This document shows positions 27,234 to 36,169 of a DNA stretch of 64,000 nucleotides, piece by piece. Source of the stretch: CAIWHR01 sp963813415 (GTDB lineage: Bacteria > Pseudomonadota > Gammaproteobacteria > Burkholderiales > Casimicrobiaceae); NCBI GenBank assembly GCA_963813415.1, contig CAWEYW010000009.1:806001-870000 (forward strand). The letters are read 5' to 3'. Below the pieces are notes generated by a model that was not told where the DNA came from, did no database searches, and was given only the letters and a program-made list of their open reading frames with translations. Numbering within the stretch: the stretch's first letter is position 1; every line of letters starts with the position of its first letter. A program made the position numbers and the translations under genes.

Positions 27234-28309
27234 GACATCGCGCTCGACGGCAGCTCGCACTGCGCACCGGCAGCGTCGACCGGCGGCGAGCCGGCGGCGG
27301 CGACGCCCGCCGTGAAAAGGCCGCGGCGGACGTCGTCATAGTCGACATTCCGCTCGCCCCGTGCCGCCGCCTCGAGCTCGGGCAGCGTCCCAATGCGGGC
27401 TGCGGCGGGGACGATGCGAGCCGGGTCGAGGCCGGCCCAGAACACCACCAGCAGCTTGACGGACGGGTCCGGGTGCGCTGCGTGGAACAGCGTCTCCCAT
27501 CGGCGGTCGACCACGGGATCGCGCCAGCCGGTGCGATGCGTGAGGTGATAGGAGCGCGACTGGCCGACCCAGCGCATGCGCGCTCCGCGCTGCGTCAGTC
27601 GAAGCGCCAGCTCGCGATGCTCGTTGATGTCGAGACGTTCGTCGAAGCCGCCGGCAGCGAGGAACAGCGATCGCCGTACCGAGAAGTTGTGGCCGCTGCA
27701 CGCCGCCCACAGCACGGTGCACTCGGGATGGTGCAACAGCGCATCGCGCTCGAGCTCGTACAGTCGCCGCGGTCCCCAGCCCGGGTAGATGCCCGGCACG
27801 GCGCGCCTGTCGATGGTCGCGAAATCCTCCTCGATCAGCGTGCGCGTGACCAGCGCTTGCGCGACCTCCCGCGGCGGCAATGCCGCCACTCGAGCTTCGT
27901 CGTGGGGCCAGGGTGCCCCGGTTTCGGGATCACGGAAGAAGCGCGTCGCGCGGATGTGAAGCGTGTCACCTCTGCCGACGACGGCTTGGCCGTCAGCGTG
28001 CGCGGCCGCATGGGCCGCAACCGCCTGCGGACCGGCCAGGGTGTCGCCATCCATAAACAGCAGCACGTCGCCCGTTGCCATGTACGCGCCGGCGTTCGAC
28101 GCACCCGAGCGGCCCTTCGGTGCGGAGTGCCTGATGACGCGCAGCGCCATGCGCGATTGCGCATCGCGCAGCACCTCGGCCGTGTGATCGGAGGACCCGT
28201 CATCGACGACCACGACTTCGGGCGCCATCGATTGCCGGGCGATCGAGGTGAGCGTAAGACGTAATCGGGCCGCCTCGTCCTTGGAGCGAATCACGATGCT
28301 CACGCGCAT
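27230..28309 (-). CDS. Family 2 glycosyltransferase
   Basis: 359 aa. Starts MRVSIVIRSKDEAARLRLTL and has VVVDDGSSDHTAEVL (nucleotide-binding), ATGDVLLFMDGDTLAG (metal-binding DGD near residue 88) and GGFDERLDINEHRELALRL (catalytic/acceptor loop near 230), the standard GT-A layout. The last 100 residues are helical with no membrane segment. ATG 28309 overlaps the SGNH gene by 10 bases; the gene downstream overlaps its stop. It probably glycosylates the product or carrier of this cluster. Confidence 0.87.
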   Translation of the reverse strand: MRVSIVIRSKDEAARLRLTLTSIARQSMAPEVVVVDDGSSDHTAEVLRDAQSRMALRVIRHSAPKGRSGASNAGAYMATGDVLLFMDGDTLAGPQAVAAHAAAHADGQAVVGRGDTLHIRATRFFRDPETGAPWPHDEARVAALPPREVAQALVTRTLIEEDFATIDRRAVPGIYPGWGPRRLYELERDALLHHPECTVLWAACSGHNFSVRRSLFLAAGGFDERLDINEHRELALRLTQRGARMRWVGQSRSYHLTHRTGWRDPVVDRRWETLFHAAHPDPSVKLLVVFWAGLDPARIVPAAARIGTLPELEAAARGERNVDYDDVRRGLFTAGVAAAGSPPVDAAGAQCELPSSAMS

Positions 28310-29106
28310 TGCTTCTCCACGCGCTCCGGCAGGCAACCGTGCTCGGCGAGGACCCGGACCACTTCCTCCGCCACGAGGCGGCACCCCTCGGGCGCGAGAT
28401 GCACGGCATCGATCTTGAGTCGCTCGGCGCCCGCGCGGGCAAGGATGGCATCGACATCGATGACGGACACGCCGGTGCGTTCCGACAGCTCTATGAGGGC
28501 GAGATTGAAACGACGGATGCGCGTCGAAAGCATATCGCCGAGCCCTGCGAAGTTGTGCACGCGCTCGCCGGGAATGAACGCAGACATGTTGTAGATGAGA
28601 ACGGGTGCGGTGGAGCGAGTGCGCAGACGCTGGATGACGGCCTCGAGGTTTCGCATCGACGCGCTGCAGTCGATGAGGCCGGTGGGCTCGAACTCTGCGC
28701 GGAGCCAGTCGCGGTCATGCGCTGGCCAGCGCTCCCACTCGTGCGCGCAGAACAGGTAGCCGAGCTTCCTGTGGCGCACCAGCTGCGTCAACACGTCGGG
28801 CTGGATCGAGAGCACGAACGCGTCGGCGTCGCTGTCGAACATGGCCGCGCTGAATTGCGCAGTCAGCGAATAGACGCCAAGCGCGGGCGCCCGCTTCAGG
28901 AGCTCCTGCGGAACACCACCTGTGGCCACCAGCAGTGCATCGGAACGGGTGCAGACTTCGTGCAGGATGCGCACTACGCTGCCGGGAAAACGCGTGCGGA
29001 CCACGTCGTTGATGCCGTTCCATCGTGTTTCGCCGCCGATGCGCAGACTGTGCAGCGAATCGCGCAGGTCGAGGTTGCCTTTGGCGAACACGTTCAAGCG
29101 CGGCAC
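28300..29106 (-). CDS. SGNH-hydrolase-like protein of the E1/lipoyl cluster
   Basis: 268 aa. N-terminal NVFAKGNLDLRDSLHSL is the probable nucleophile block; FVLSIQPDVLTQLVRHRKLG is a mid-block shared with the 22838 protein; LIYNMSAFIPGERVHNFAG and VIDVDAILARAGAERLKIDA lead to the catalytic-type Asp-x-x-His DAVHLAPEG near residue 242. It is the most canonical of the three SGNH-like proteins here. No signal peptide, so probably cytoplasmic. It heads the tight series SGNH-GT2-SGNH-E1a-E1b-lipoyl. Esterase, acyltransferase or acyl-carrier roles are possible; none is proven. Confidence 0.65.
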   Translation of the reverse strand: MPRLNVFAKGNLDLRDSLHSLRIGGETRWNGINDVVRTRFPGSVVRILHEVCTRSDALLVATGGVPQELLKRAPALGVYSLTAQFSAAMFDSDADAFVLSIQPDVLTQLVRHRKLGYLFCAHEWERWPAHDRDWLRAEFEPTGLIDCSASMRNLEAVIQRLRTRSTAPVLIYNMSAFIPGERVHNFAGLGDMLSTRIRRFNLALIELSERTGVSVIDVDAILARAGAERLKIDAVHLAPEGCRLVAEEVVRVLAEHGCLPERVEKQCA

Positions 29107-29178
29107 GACGGCTCCGGTGCATCACCTTAGCCGCAACGCTGCGGCGGCGCTGCATTGTAGCGTCGGGCGGGCGACGCG

Positions 29179-30060
29179 TCATGCGACCCGCGCGGCGTTA
29201 GCGCCCCCGGCGCGGGTCTCGACCGCCGCAATCCCGGTGGTCGATGCAGCCACGGCGTACGCCCACCCACGAGCGCTCGGTGAGCCGGTGCGACTCAGAA
29301 CGACAATCGCTCTCCGCGCGTAGCGGTGGAACCGGCGGTGCTGCGCGTTGGTACGCAGCTCGTGAAGGATCACGTCCTCCGAGCCCGGCTTGAGATGGGT
29401 GACGTGAAAGTCGACGGCCGGCGAGATATGCGCAGTGTCCGCGAGCAGCGTACGCGGGCAGTAATGCTTCGACAGTCCGGCGATTTCGCTCTCGAAATCC
29501 GGAAAGGAGCAGTCGACGATCACCCGCTGCACCCGCGGCTCGGCGGCGATCATGGCCCACAGCTCCGGCGATCCGGACATGTCGCCCGAGAAAACGAAAC
29601 CCGCATCCTCGGTAAGGACCTGGTAGGCCACTGCGGGCACGGTATGGTCCACGGGAAAGGCGGTGAATACGCGCCCATCGATCGCAACCGGTTCGTAGGG
29701 CAGGCACGGCGCCCAGCGAAGCATCGGCCGGTCGGGATGCGGCAGCACGGCGAAATCCGGCCACAGGAACCAGTTGTACAAGTGCTCGCGCAGGATCGCG
29801 ATGACTTCCGGAATGGCGTGCACGACCACAGGGCTGTCGCGCCGGCCGAGCACGGCGTCGAGCATGAACGCCAGGCCCGCGTGATGGTCGAGATGGCTGT
29901 GCGTCAGGAAGACGTGATCGATCGCCACCAGATCGTCGATGTGCAGCTCGGCGATGCCGGTGCCTGCATCGAGCAGGATGTCGCGATCGAGTTGCAGGCA
30001 CGTGCTGAGGCGCTCGCGACCGCCAACGCCGCCGGCGCAACCGAGTACGGTCAGATCCAT
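29179..30060 (-). CDS. Metallo-beta-lactamase-fold phosphodiesterase, class II cyclic-nucleotide PDE-like
   Basis: 293 aa. MDLTVLGCAGGVGGRERLST opens the fold; the zinc motif is VFLTHSHLDHHAGLAFML (about residues 64-81); later metal ligands are expected at GFVFSGDMSG and VDCSFPDFES. The layout matches betaproteobacterial 3',5'-cyclic-nucleotide phosphodiesterases of about 255 aa, with an Ala/Gly-rich C-terminal extension here. ATG 30060 lies where homologues start. It is between a GT-B glycosyltransferase (37 bases upstream) and the SGNH operon. Cyclic-nucleotide hydrolysis is a family inference; another phosphodiester or lactone is possible. Confidence 0.72.
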   Translation of the reverse strand: MDLTVLGCAGGVGGRERLSTCLQLDRDILLDAGTGIAELHIDDLVAIDHVFLTHSHLDHHAGLAFMLDAVLGRRDSPVVVHAIPEVIAILREHLYNWFLWPDFAVLPHPDRPMLRWAPCLPYEPVAIDGRVFTAFPVDHTVPAVAYQVLTEDAGFVFSGDMSGSPELWAMIAAEPRVQRVIVDCSFPDFESEIAGLSKHYCPRTLLADTAHISPAVDFHVTHLKPGSEDVILHELRTNAQHRRFHRYARRAIVVLSRTGSPSARGWAYAVAASTTGIAAVETRAGGANAARVA

Positions 30061-30097
30061 GAGCGCGCGACAATCCACACGCGGGCGCTCACGACAC

Positions 30098-31321
30098 TCA
30101 CCCCCATGCAGCCAGCCGCGTACACTTCGATGGAGGCAGTAACTGCTCGAGGGCATCCACAATGGCATGGACCCGGAGCGATGGCACATCGTCCTTATAC
30201 TTTTGCGCGAACGATCGTGCCGCGTCGGTGAAGTGCGGCTCGCCAAGCAGACGTTTCAGCAGCCGATCGTAACTGGGCGACGCCTTCTCTGGGTTCACCA
30301 ACAGACCTGCCCCAAGCTCCTCTACCCGCTTGGCGGTCATCATCTGCTCCAGGTGCTGCGGCAACAGCAGCAGGGGCTTGCCTGCGGTCAACGACGATTC
30401 TACGGTGCTTGCACCCGAGTGACAGATGACTAGGTCGGCTTCGCGTCGCGCATTCTCCATCCGCACAGGCGAATCGCTCAGCGAAACATTCGCGGCTGTG
30501 TAAGCCTTTGTCAACTTCATCGACAACCCAGGAATATGTGCGACCACGCTCGCGTCGAGCTGCTGGAGCGCGGACATGATGCGCGCCAAGTCCCGAAATC
30601 CCGGTTTGAGGTAAGCGAAGACACGCTTAGCACCGATCATCGGCCACAAAGGAGTGACTCCGCTGGCCAGGTTGGAAATGTCGCCCCAATAGGTCACCGG
30701 CCCTCGCGAAGGATACTGATCTAACTCGGACACACAGGCAAGAATGCTCGCATCTGCCTTCAGGAGTTCGGCCAGTGTCTGCATTGGTGGCTCGCCAAGG
30801 CGGGCAAGGGCCTTGTTCGCAAAACGAAGCACGATCTGCTCGGCGGTGCTGACACGATGACTGAGCTCGGGTTTCCACCAACGATATAGAGGGATAGGCA
30901 CGGCAGCCGGAGGTATGCCGAAGGAGGAGCTGAACTGGACGCGAGGGATGCGGACGTTGCGCGTGGCGAGCATCGCAGTGGGTGCATAGTCGAAGACAAG
31001 TAGATCAGGCTGCAGAATATCCACCAATGCGCGCCAAGCTCGGCATAATCCGACCAGTACGTGCTCGGAGAGGAATCCCAGCTGTAGCAACGTCTCGGCG
31101 AACCCTACAGCAGGTGGGAGTCCGACGATCTGCCCCAAGAAGATTGGCGCCTGCAGGATCCGGTACGGCTGGTCATGCATCACCTTGTCAACATGGGTGA
31201 GCTCGCGGAGAACGAATACGCACTCATGACCGCGCGCTCGCAGTTCGCCTGCGAGTGTAATAAACCTCATTAGATGCCCGTAATCGCCGCCGAGCTCCCA
31301 TCCAAGCAGGATCCGCGCCAT
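30098..31321 (-). CDS. GT-B glycosyltransferase (UGT/MGT-like)
   Basis: 407 aa, two Rossmann-like lobes. N-terminal LLGWELGGDYGHLMRFITLA has the glycine-rich acceptor loop; the C-terminal donor signature is VICHSGASTVESSLTAGKPL followed by LLPQHLEQMMTAKRVEELGA. Such enzymes transfer UDP- or dTDP-sugars to lipids or small molecules. Base composition is visibly lower in GC and codon use more mixed than in neighbours, suggesting later acquisition. It is first in the minus-strand direction toward the E1/lipoyl genes, 37 bases before the phosphodiesterase gene. Confidence 0.82.
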   Translation of the reverse strand: MARILLGWELGGDYGHLMRFITLAGELRARGHECVFVLRELTHVDKVMHDQPYRILQAPIFLGQIVGLPPAVGFAETLLQLGFLSEHVLVGLCRAWRALVDILQPDLLVFDYAPTAMLATRNVRIPRVQFSSSFGIPPAAVPIPLYRWWKPELSHRVSTAEQIVLRFANKALARLGEPPMQTLAELLKADASILACVSELDQYPSRGPVTYWGDISNLASGVTPLWPMIGAKRVFAYLKPGFRDLARIMSALQQLDASVVAHIPGLSMKLTKAYTAANVSLSDSPVRMENARREADLVICHSGASTVESSLTAGKPLLLLPQHLEQMMTAKRVEELGAGLLVNPEKASPSYDRLLKRLLGEPHFTDAARSFAQKYKDDVPSLRVHAIVDALEQLLPPSKCTRLAAWG

Positions 31322-31531
31322 GAGCCAATTCTACGGAGGGACGAGGAAGGTCACCAGCCGCTCTTTACGCCACATCTTCGGGAGACGGGCCCAGCCTGTC
31401 GAAAAAATTGACACCCACGTAGCGCCCGGAGTGTGACCTAGCAATAACCTCTTTGTTCGTCAGTGACTTACGGTAGTGGCACCCGTTGGTGCAGATCTTG
31501 CGACGACTACGTCCTACGTGAGGTGCACACC

Positions 31532-32185
31532 ATGAAACAGACAGAACTTTACCTGCTCCTTTCGGCCGCCGGACTCACGTTGGGAATGTCGGGTGCGAGT
31601 CACGCCGCCATTTATAGTGGCCATTTCGATCCCGTCGATTTTCTCGGCGACTTCAACATCACAATTAGCAACGCGTGTCTGCTGACGAACGGATGGCAGC
31701 AAAACAGCTCCCCGTGTTTTTCCACGCTGAACAGCATCTCGGCTACTATTTACGGCGGGGGGCCGTCTTCATCGGATCCGCTCGAACTGTCGTTCGCTCC
31801 ACCCGCAATTTCCAGCGCGAGCGTGATGTACGGCGTGTTCATCCAGGGTGGGGAGCTCGATTCATTCGATACGGACCTTATTCCGTTTCAGTCGGTGTTG
31901 AACGGCTACACCGGCGGCGACAGCTGGTGGATTCAATTTCAATCCGGCTGTTACCGCAACAGCTGTCTGCTGACCTTGTCCGCGGCGGCGCTGACCGACC
32001 CGCCCCCCCCGGACCGCGGGGTGTACCTGTATCAGAATGACAAGGGGACTCCAGTCGCATTCGCCGACTATCAGACGATCACACGACTGGATACCGTCCC
32101 CGAACCCGGTTCGCTGGCCCTCCTCCTGGGCGCGCTCGGCGCGGGGCTGTTCACGTACCGACGAAGACCCAACGCGGACACCTGA
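31532..32185 (+). CDS. PEP-CTERM anchored exported protein
   Basis: 217 aa. A signal peptide (LLLSAAGLTLGMSGASHAA) is followed by a beta-rich body with four cysteines and low charge, and a textbook PEP-CTERM sorting tail: VPEPGSLALLLGALGAGLF then TYRRR. The tail is recognised by an exosortase (EpsH/XrtA) and the protein is released or attached to the envelope, typically with exopolysaccharide. ATG 31532 follows GTGAGGTG. Composition is less GC-rich than surrounding genes, as in the GT-B gene upstream. No exosortase is in the window. Function of the body is unknown. Confidence 0.88.
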   Translation: MKQTELYLLLSAAGLTLGMSGASHAAIYSGHFDPVDFLGDFNITISNACLLTNGWQQNSSPCFSTLNSISATIYGGGPSSSDPLELSFAPPAISSASVMYGVFIQGGELDSFDTDLIPFQSVLNGYTGGDSWWIQFQSGCYRNSCLLTLSAAALTDPPPPDRGVYLYQNDKGTPVAFADYQTITRLDTVPEPGSLALLLGALGAGLFTYRRRPNADT

Positions 32186-32190
32186 TCGCA

Positions 32191-32218
32191 AAAACGCCCG
32201 GCATCGACCGGGCGTTTT
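32191..32218. terminator. Bidirectional rho-independent terminator
   Basis: A perfect 11-bp inverted repeat, AAAACGCCCGG / CCGGGCGTTTT, with a 6-base loop CATCGA. On the plus strand it ends the PEP-CTERM transcript with TTTT; on the minus strand it ends the decayed cyclase gene with TTTTT. Confidence 0.9.
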
Positions 32219-32238
32219 ACTCGCAGCACCCGACAGCT

Positions 32239-35068
32239 CTACCGCACCCGGGTCTCGGCTTCCACACCACCGTTCGCGCCGCCAGCGCCGGCCTCGCGCC
32301 GCAATGCCATCACGAGCGCCTGCTGGATGGCGTCTTGCAGCTCCCACGGCTCCCCGTCCGCCAGCGCGCCCGCGAACGCCGCGTCGCCAATCGCCTGCCG
32401 CAACTCTCCCCCGAGCGCGTCCCAGCGCTCGGTCTCCCGCGGCGAGCGTCGCAGGCTGTGCCGCTGGCGCTGTGCGGTGATCGCGCCGTACAACCGTGCG
32501 GCGCCGACACCGTCGCCCATCGCCCTCGCGAGTCGCACGTGGTCCTCAAGACAACACAACGCTTCCTCGTGCATCTCGAAGGTCTGGAACGCGCTCAATG
32601 AGGTCGAGAGGCGATCGCGCGCGGCCTCGATGTCGCCTTCGCGCAGATCGACTCGTGCCGAGCCACCATAGCGAGGTGGCCTCGTCGCGACGATCGCCGG
32701 CTGCGCGGCACAGATCGAGTGAAAGCGCGAACCGCAGCCGTGCGGCGCCGAGATCGCCCGTAGCCATGCTCAACTCGCCGAGCATACGCTCGCATTCGCT
32801 TTCGATCTCCGCAGTGCTTCACCTCGCGCGCGATGGCAATGCAGTGCTCGAACTGGCGCCGCTGCCGTCATCGTCGTCGCGCTCGTGCATGCGAGATCTG
32901 GCCGAGATGGAGACAAGCCGATGGCTTCGCCGATCCGGTCGCTGATCTCGCGGAAGATGCGCGAGGGCCTCTTCCTCGCAGGCGCGCGCCCTTGGCGTCA
33001 CCGCAGGCGCAGCAGAACGAGCGATAGCGTCGACAGCGTCGCTGCGATGTCCACCGGGTTGCTGATCGCTCGGCGCAGCGCTAGGCACGCTTCCGAGCAT
33101 TGTGCGGCCGCTGCCCATGGTCGCTCTGACTCGTGGCGAGCGCGGCGCCGACATAAAGGCCGAACGCCTCGCGCGACGGGCATGGCCTTGACGGCGACGG
33201 CAATGCAAGTGCCGTCGTCGACGGATCTTGCGACCTTCGCTGACGTAGCCGCGAAGGATCCAGAAGCTCATCAGCGCCACTTGGATACTTGACCGCGATG
33301 ACCGGATCCCATCCCCCTCGAGCGCGAGAGCAATCGCGGCGCGTAGGTTGTCGAGCTCGGCTTCGAGGCGCCGGATCCACACCGCGTGGTTGCTCGGCAC
33401 CTTGCAGCCCCTTGTTGCCGGCCTTCGCCAACGGTCAGGAAATGATCGCAATGCCGCTGCGCCGTTGCGGCGAGCTCCCCGCGTGCGGTCAGCTTCTCCC
33501 GGGCGAAATCGCGGATCGTCTCGAGCGTGCGATACCGTGTCCCCTCGTCGCGCTCCTCCGCCATGACCAGCGACTTGTCGACCAGCGACGCCACCAGGTC
33601 GAGGATGTCGTCCGATGACAGCGGCTCCGTGCTGCACACCTTCTCGGCCGCTTCCAGGTCGAACCCTCCCGCAAAGACGCACAGTCGATCGAACAGGACC
33701 CGCTCGTTGTCGTGCAACAGGTCATAGGACCAATCCACGAGCGCACGCAAGGTCTGCTGGCGCTCGAGAACGACGCGACCGCCACCGGTGAGGAGCTTGA
33801 AGCGGTCGCGCAACCGGGTATTGATGTCCGCGATCGACAGCGCCCGCAGCCGCGCCGCCGCAAGTTCGAGCGCCAGCGGAATGCCCTCGAGACGCGCGCA
33901 GAGCTCGGCGATGGCAGGCGCCTCGCGCTGCGTCAGCTCGAACCCGGGCTTGTGCAGGCGCGCGCGGTCCATGAACAGCTGCACCGCATCCGACTTGGCG
34001 AGCACGTCCACGCTCGCCGAACGGTCGGGCACCGGGAGAGGCAGCACGGCATAGGTCTGTTCGCCAGCGATGCGCAGCGCCTCGCGCGTGGTCGCAACGA
34101 TGCGCACGTCGCATGCGGCGCGCAGTACGGCATTCGCGAGCTTCGCGCAGGCCGCGATCAGATGCTCGCAGTTGTCGAGAATGATGAGAAGCGTGCGCGA
34201 CTTGAGATGCGCCGCCAGCGTGTCGGTCAGCGCGCGGCCCGGCTCCTCCTGCACGCCAAGCACCTGTGCCAGCACGCTCGGCACGAGCGACGGATCCGAA
34301 TGGCGCCAGATCGACGAACCAGACGCCGTCCGGGAAATCGTCGAGCGCATCCGCCGCGATCTGCAGCGAGAGCCGCGTCTTGCCGAGCCCACCCATCCCG
34401 AGCAGCGTCAGCAGGCGCGAGCCCTTGAGCAACTCCCCAAGCTCGTGCAATTCACGCTCGCGACCAACGAACGTCGTGAGCTGCTGCGGCAGGTTGTTCG
34501 GCGTGGATTCGAGCGAGCGCAGGGCCGGAAAATCCTGGCGCAGCTTCGGATGCACGATCTGGTAAACGCGCTCGGGCGACGCGAGATCCTTGAGCCGCAC
34601 CCCACCGAGATCGCGCAGGACGATCTCGCTCGGCAGGCGACCCTTGATGCTGTCGACGACGGCCTGCGAGAGCAGGATCTGACCGCCGTGCGCCGCACCC
34701 ATGATGCGCGCGCTGCGATTGACGGGCGGCCCGAAGAAGTCGTTGTCGCGATGCTCGACTTCGCCCACGTGCACGCCACAGCGGACGCGCAACGGCACGC
34801 CCTCCGTGGCAGCGGGATCGGCAAGCGCCTGTTGCAGGGCGAGGATGGCGTTGACGCCATCGAGGGGATCGGCGAACGCGGCATACATGCCGTCGCCCGT
34901 GGTCTTCACGATGATGCCGCCATTGCTCCTGACGGCATCACGGGCCAGCGCGTCGTGCTTCTTCAGCGCCTTCGACATCACCTCGGGCTGCGTCTCCCAC
35001 AGCCGGGTGCTGCCTTCGATGTCCGTGAAAAGAATGGTGGTAGGGCCAGATCCGGGTTGCACGGTCAA
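32239..35068 (-). pseudogene. Frameshifted adenylate/guanylate cyclase - AAA/NB-ARC ATPase - TPR regulator
   Basis: Coding traces run over about 2.8 kb in three alternating frames. First frame (35068 to about 34300): class III cyclase domain with ILFTDIEGSTRLWE and VKTTGDGMYAAFADP, then ATPase Walker A LLGMGGLGKTRLSLQ. At 34296-34303 the frame breaks after WFVDLAP and continues in the next frame with DPSLVPSVLAQVLGVQEEPG through LIILDNCEHL to RYRTLETIRDFAREKL. Further breaks fall near 33420, 33385 and several times below 33300, where TPR-like pieces (AAQCSEACLALRRA; GELSMATGDLGAARL) alternate between frames. An intact ancestor would be about 940 aa. At least five single-base indels with conserved residues between them suggest recent decay or local sequencing error. 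Confidence 0.85.
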
Positions 35069-35200
35069 AGTCCCGCGAGTGATCTGCCGAAGCGGGCCAT
35101 TCTAAAGACCCGCGAAGGTCGTGCCAATCCCGCGCGTTGCTCGCCGCTTGCCGGAGGAACCGGCGACGGGCAACACTTCGCGGATGCTTCGGCCGGAACG

Positions 35201-36055
35201 TCAGGCATCCTGCAACGCGGCGGCGCGCAACGTATTGGCAAGCAGCATCGCGATGGTCATCGGCCCGACGCCGCCGGGGACGGGAGTGATCCAGCCGGCG
35301 ACTTCCCGTGCGCCGTCGAAATCGACGTCACCGCACAGCTTGCCGGCGGCATTCCGGTTGATGCCGACGTCAATGACGATCGCACCGGGCTTGATCCACT
35401 CGCCGTGCACGAACGCGGCCTTGCCGATCGCGGCAACGACGATGTCGCCCTGGCGCACGATCGACGGAAGGTCGCGCGTCGCCGAGTGACAGATCGTCAC
35501 CGTGCAGCGCGCCATGAGAAGCTCCAGCGCCATCGGCCTGCCGACGATGTTGGACTGGCCGATCACTACCGCATGCTTGCCGACGAGGTCCTCGCCGGTC
35601 GATGCCAGCAGGCGCATGCAGCCGTACGGCGTGCAGGGTCGCAGCGTGGGTCGTTTCTGGAGCAGGCGGCCGATGTTGTAAGGATGAAAGCCGTCGACAT
35701 CCTTGAGGGGCGCGATGCGTTCCGTGACCGCGGCTTCGTCGATGTGCTTCGGCAAGGGCAGTTGCACGAGAATACCGTGCACGGCAGGGTCGGCGTTGAG
35801 CGCGTCGATGCGCGCGAGCAACGCATCCTGCGATAGATCCGCCGGCAGATCGAAGCCGAAGGAGCGCATGCCGGTGGCGTCCGTCATGCGACGCTTGCTG
35901 CGCACGTACACCTGCGAAGCTGCGTTCTCGCCGACCAACACGACGGCAAGACCCGGGGTCGATCCGCCGCCGGCGACACGGGTGGCAACGCTGGCGCGGA
36001 CTTCTTCCACCACGCGCTCCGCCTGCACCTTGCCGTCGATGATGCGCGCAGCCAT
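35201..36055 (-). CDS. folD: Bifunctional methylenetetrahydrofolate dehydrogenase / methenyltetrahydrofolate cyclohydrolase
   Basis: 284 aa, normal FolD length. It interconverts 5,10-methylene-, methenyl- and 10-formyl-tetrahydrofolate with NADP. Conserved features: YVRSKRRMTDATGM (catalytic lysine region near residue 55), GILVQLPLPKHIDE, DVDGFHPYNIGRL, CTPYGCMRLL, VVIGQSNIVGRPMALELL and the C-terminal TPVPGGVGPMTIAMLLANTL. Start ATG 36055. A housekeeping gene, transcribed away from the divergent Nudix gene. It could support C1 metabolism together with the GcvT-domain dehydrogenase at 51625, but that is only association. Confidence 0.96.
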   Translation of the reverse strand: MAARIIDGKVQAERVVEEVRASVATRVAGGGSTPGLAVVLVGENAASQVYVRSKRRMTDATGMRSFGFDLPADLSQDALLARIDALNADPAVHGILVQLPLPKHIDEAAVTERIAPLKDVDGFHPYNIGRLLQKRPTLRPCTPYGCMRLLASTGEDLVGKHAVVIGQSNIVGRPMALELLMARCTVTICHSATRDLPSIVRQGDIVVAAIGKAAFVHGEWIKPGAIVIDVGINRNAAGKLCGDVDFDGAREVAGWITPVPGGVGPMTIAMLLANTLRAAALQDA

Positions 36056-36163
36056 GCATTGCTCCTGACGGGATGAGCGGGCAGTCTACCCGATGGCCGT
36101 TGCATGTGACCCGGTGTCGCATCGCTCGTCGACGAGGACAGGGCACCCACAACGAACGTGAGC

Positions 36164-36169
36164 TAGAAT
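36164..36169 (+). promoter_or_regulatory. Candidate -10 box overlapping the annotated Nudix start
   Basis: TAGAAT in GAGCTAGAATGCGCGCC; its last two bases are the AT of ATG 36168. If this is the true -10, transcription begins near 36176 and the first usable codon would be GTG 36177, a leaderless or near-leaderless start. Confidence 0.3.

Noticed and set aside
22476..29106. Reading the E1/lipoyl genes as an ordinary pyruvate or acetoin dehydrogenase operon
   Set aside because: No E2 catalytic domain or E3 is present, and the genes interleave with glycosyltransferase and SGNH-like genes by stop-start overlaps.
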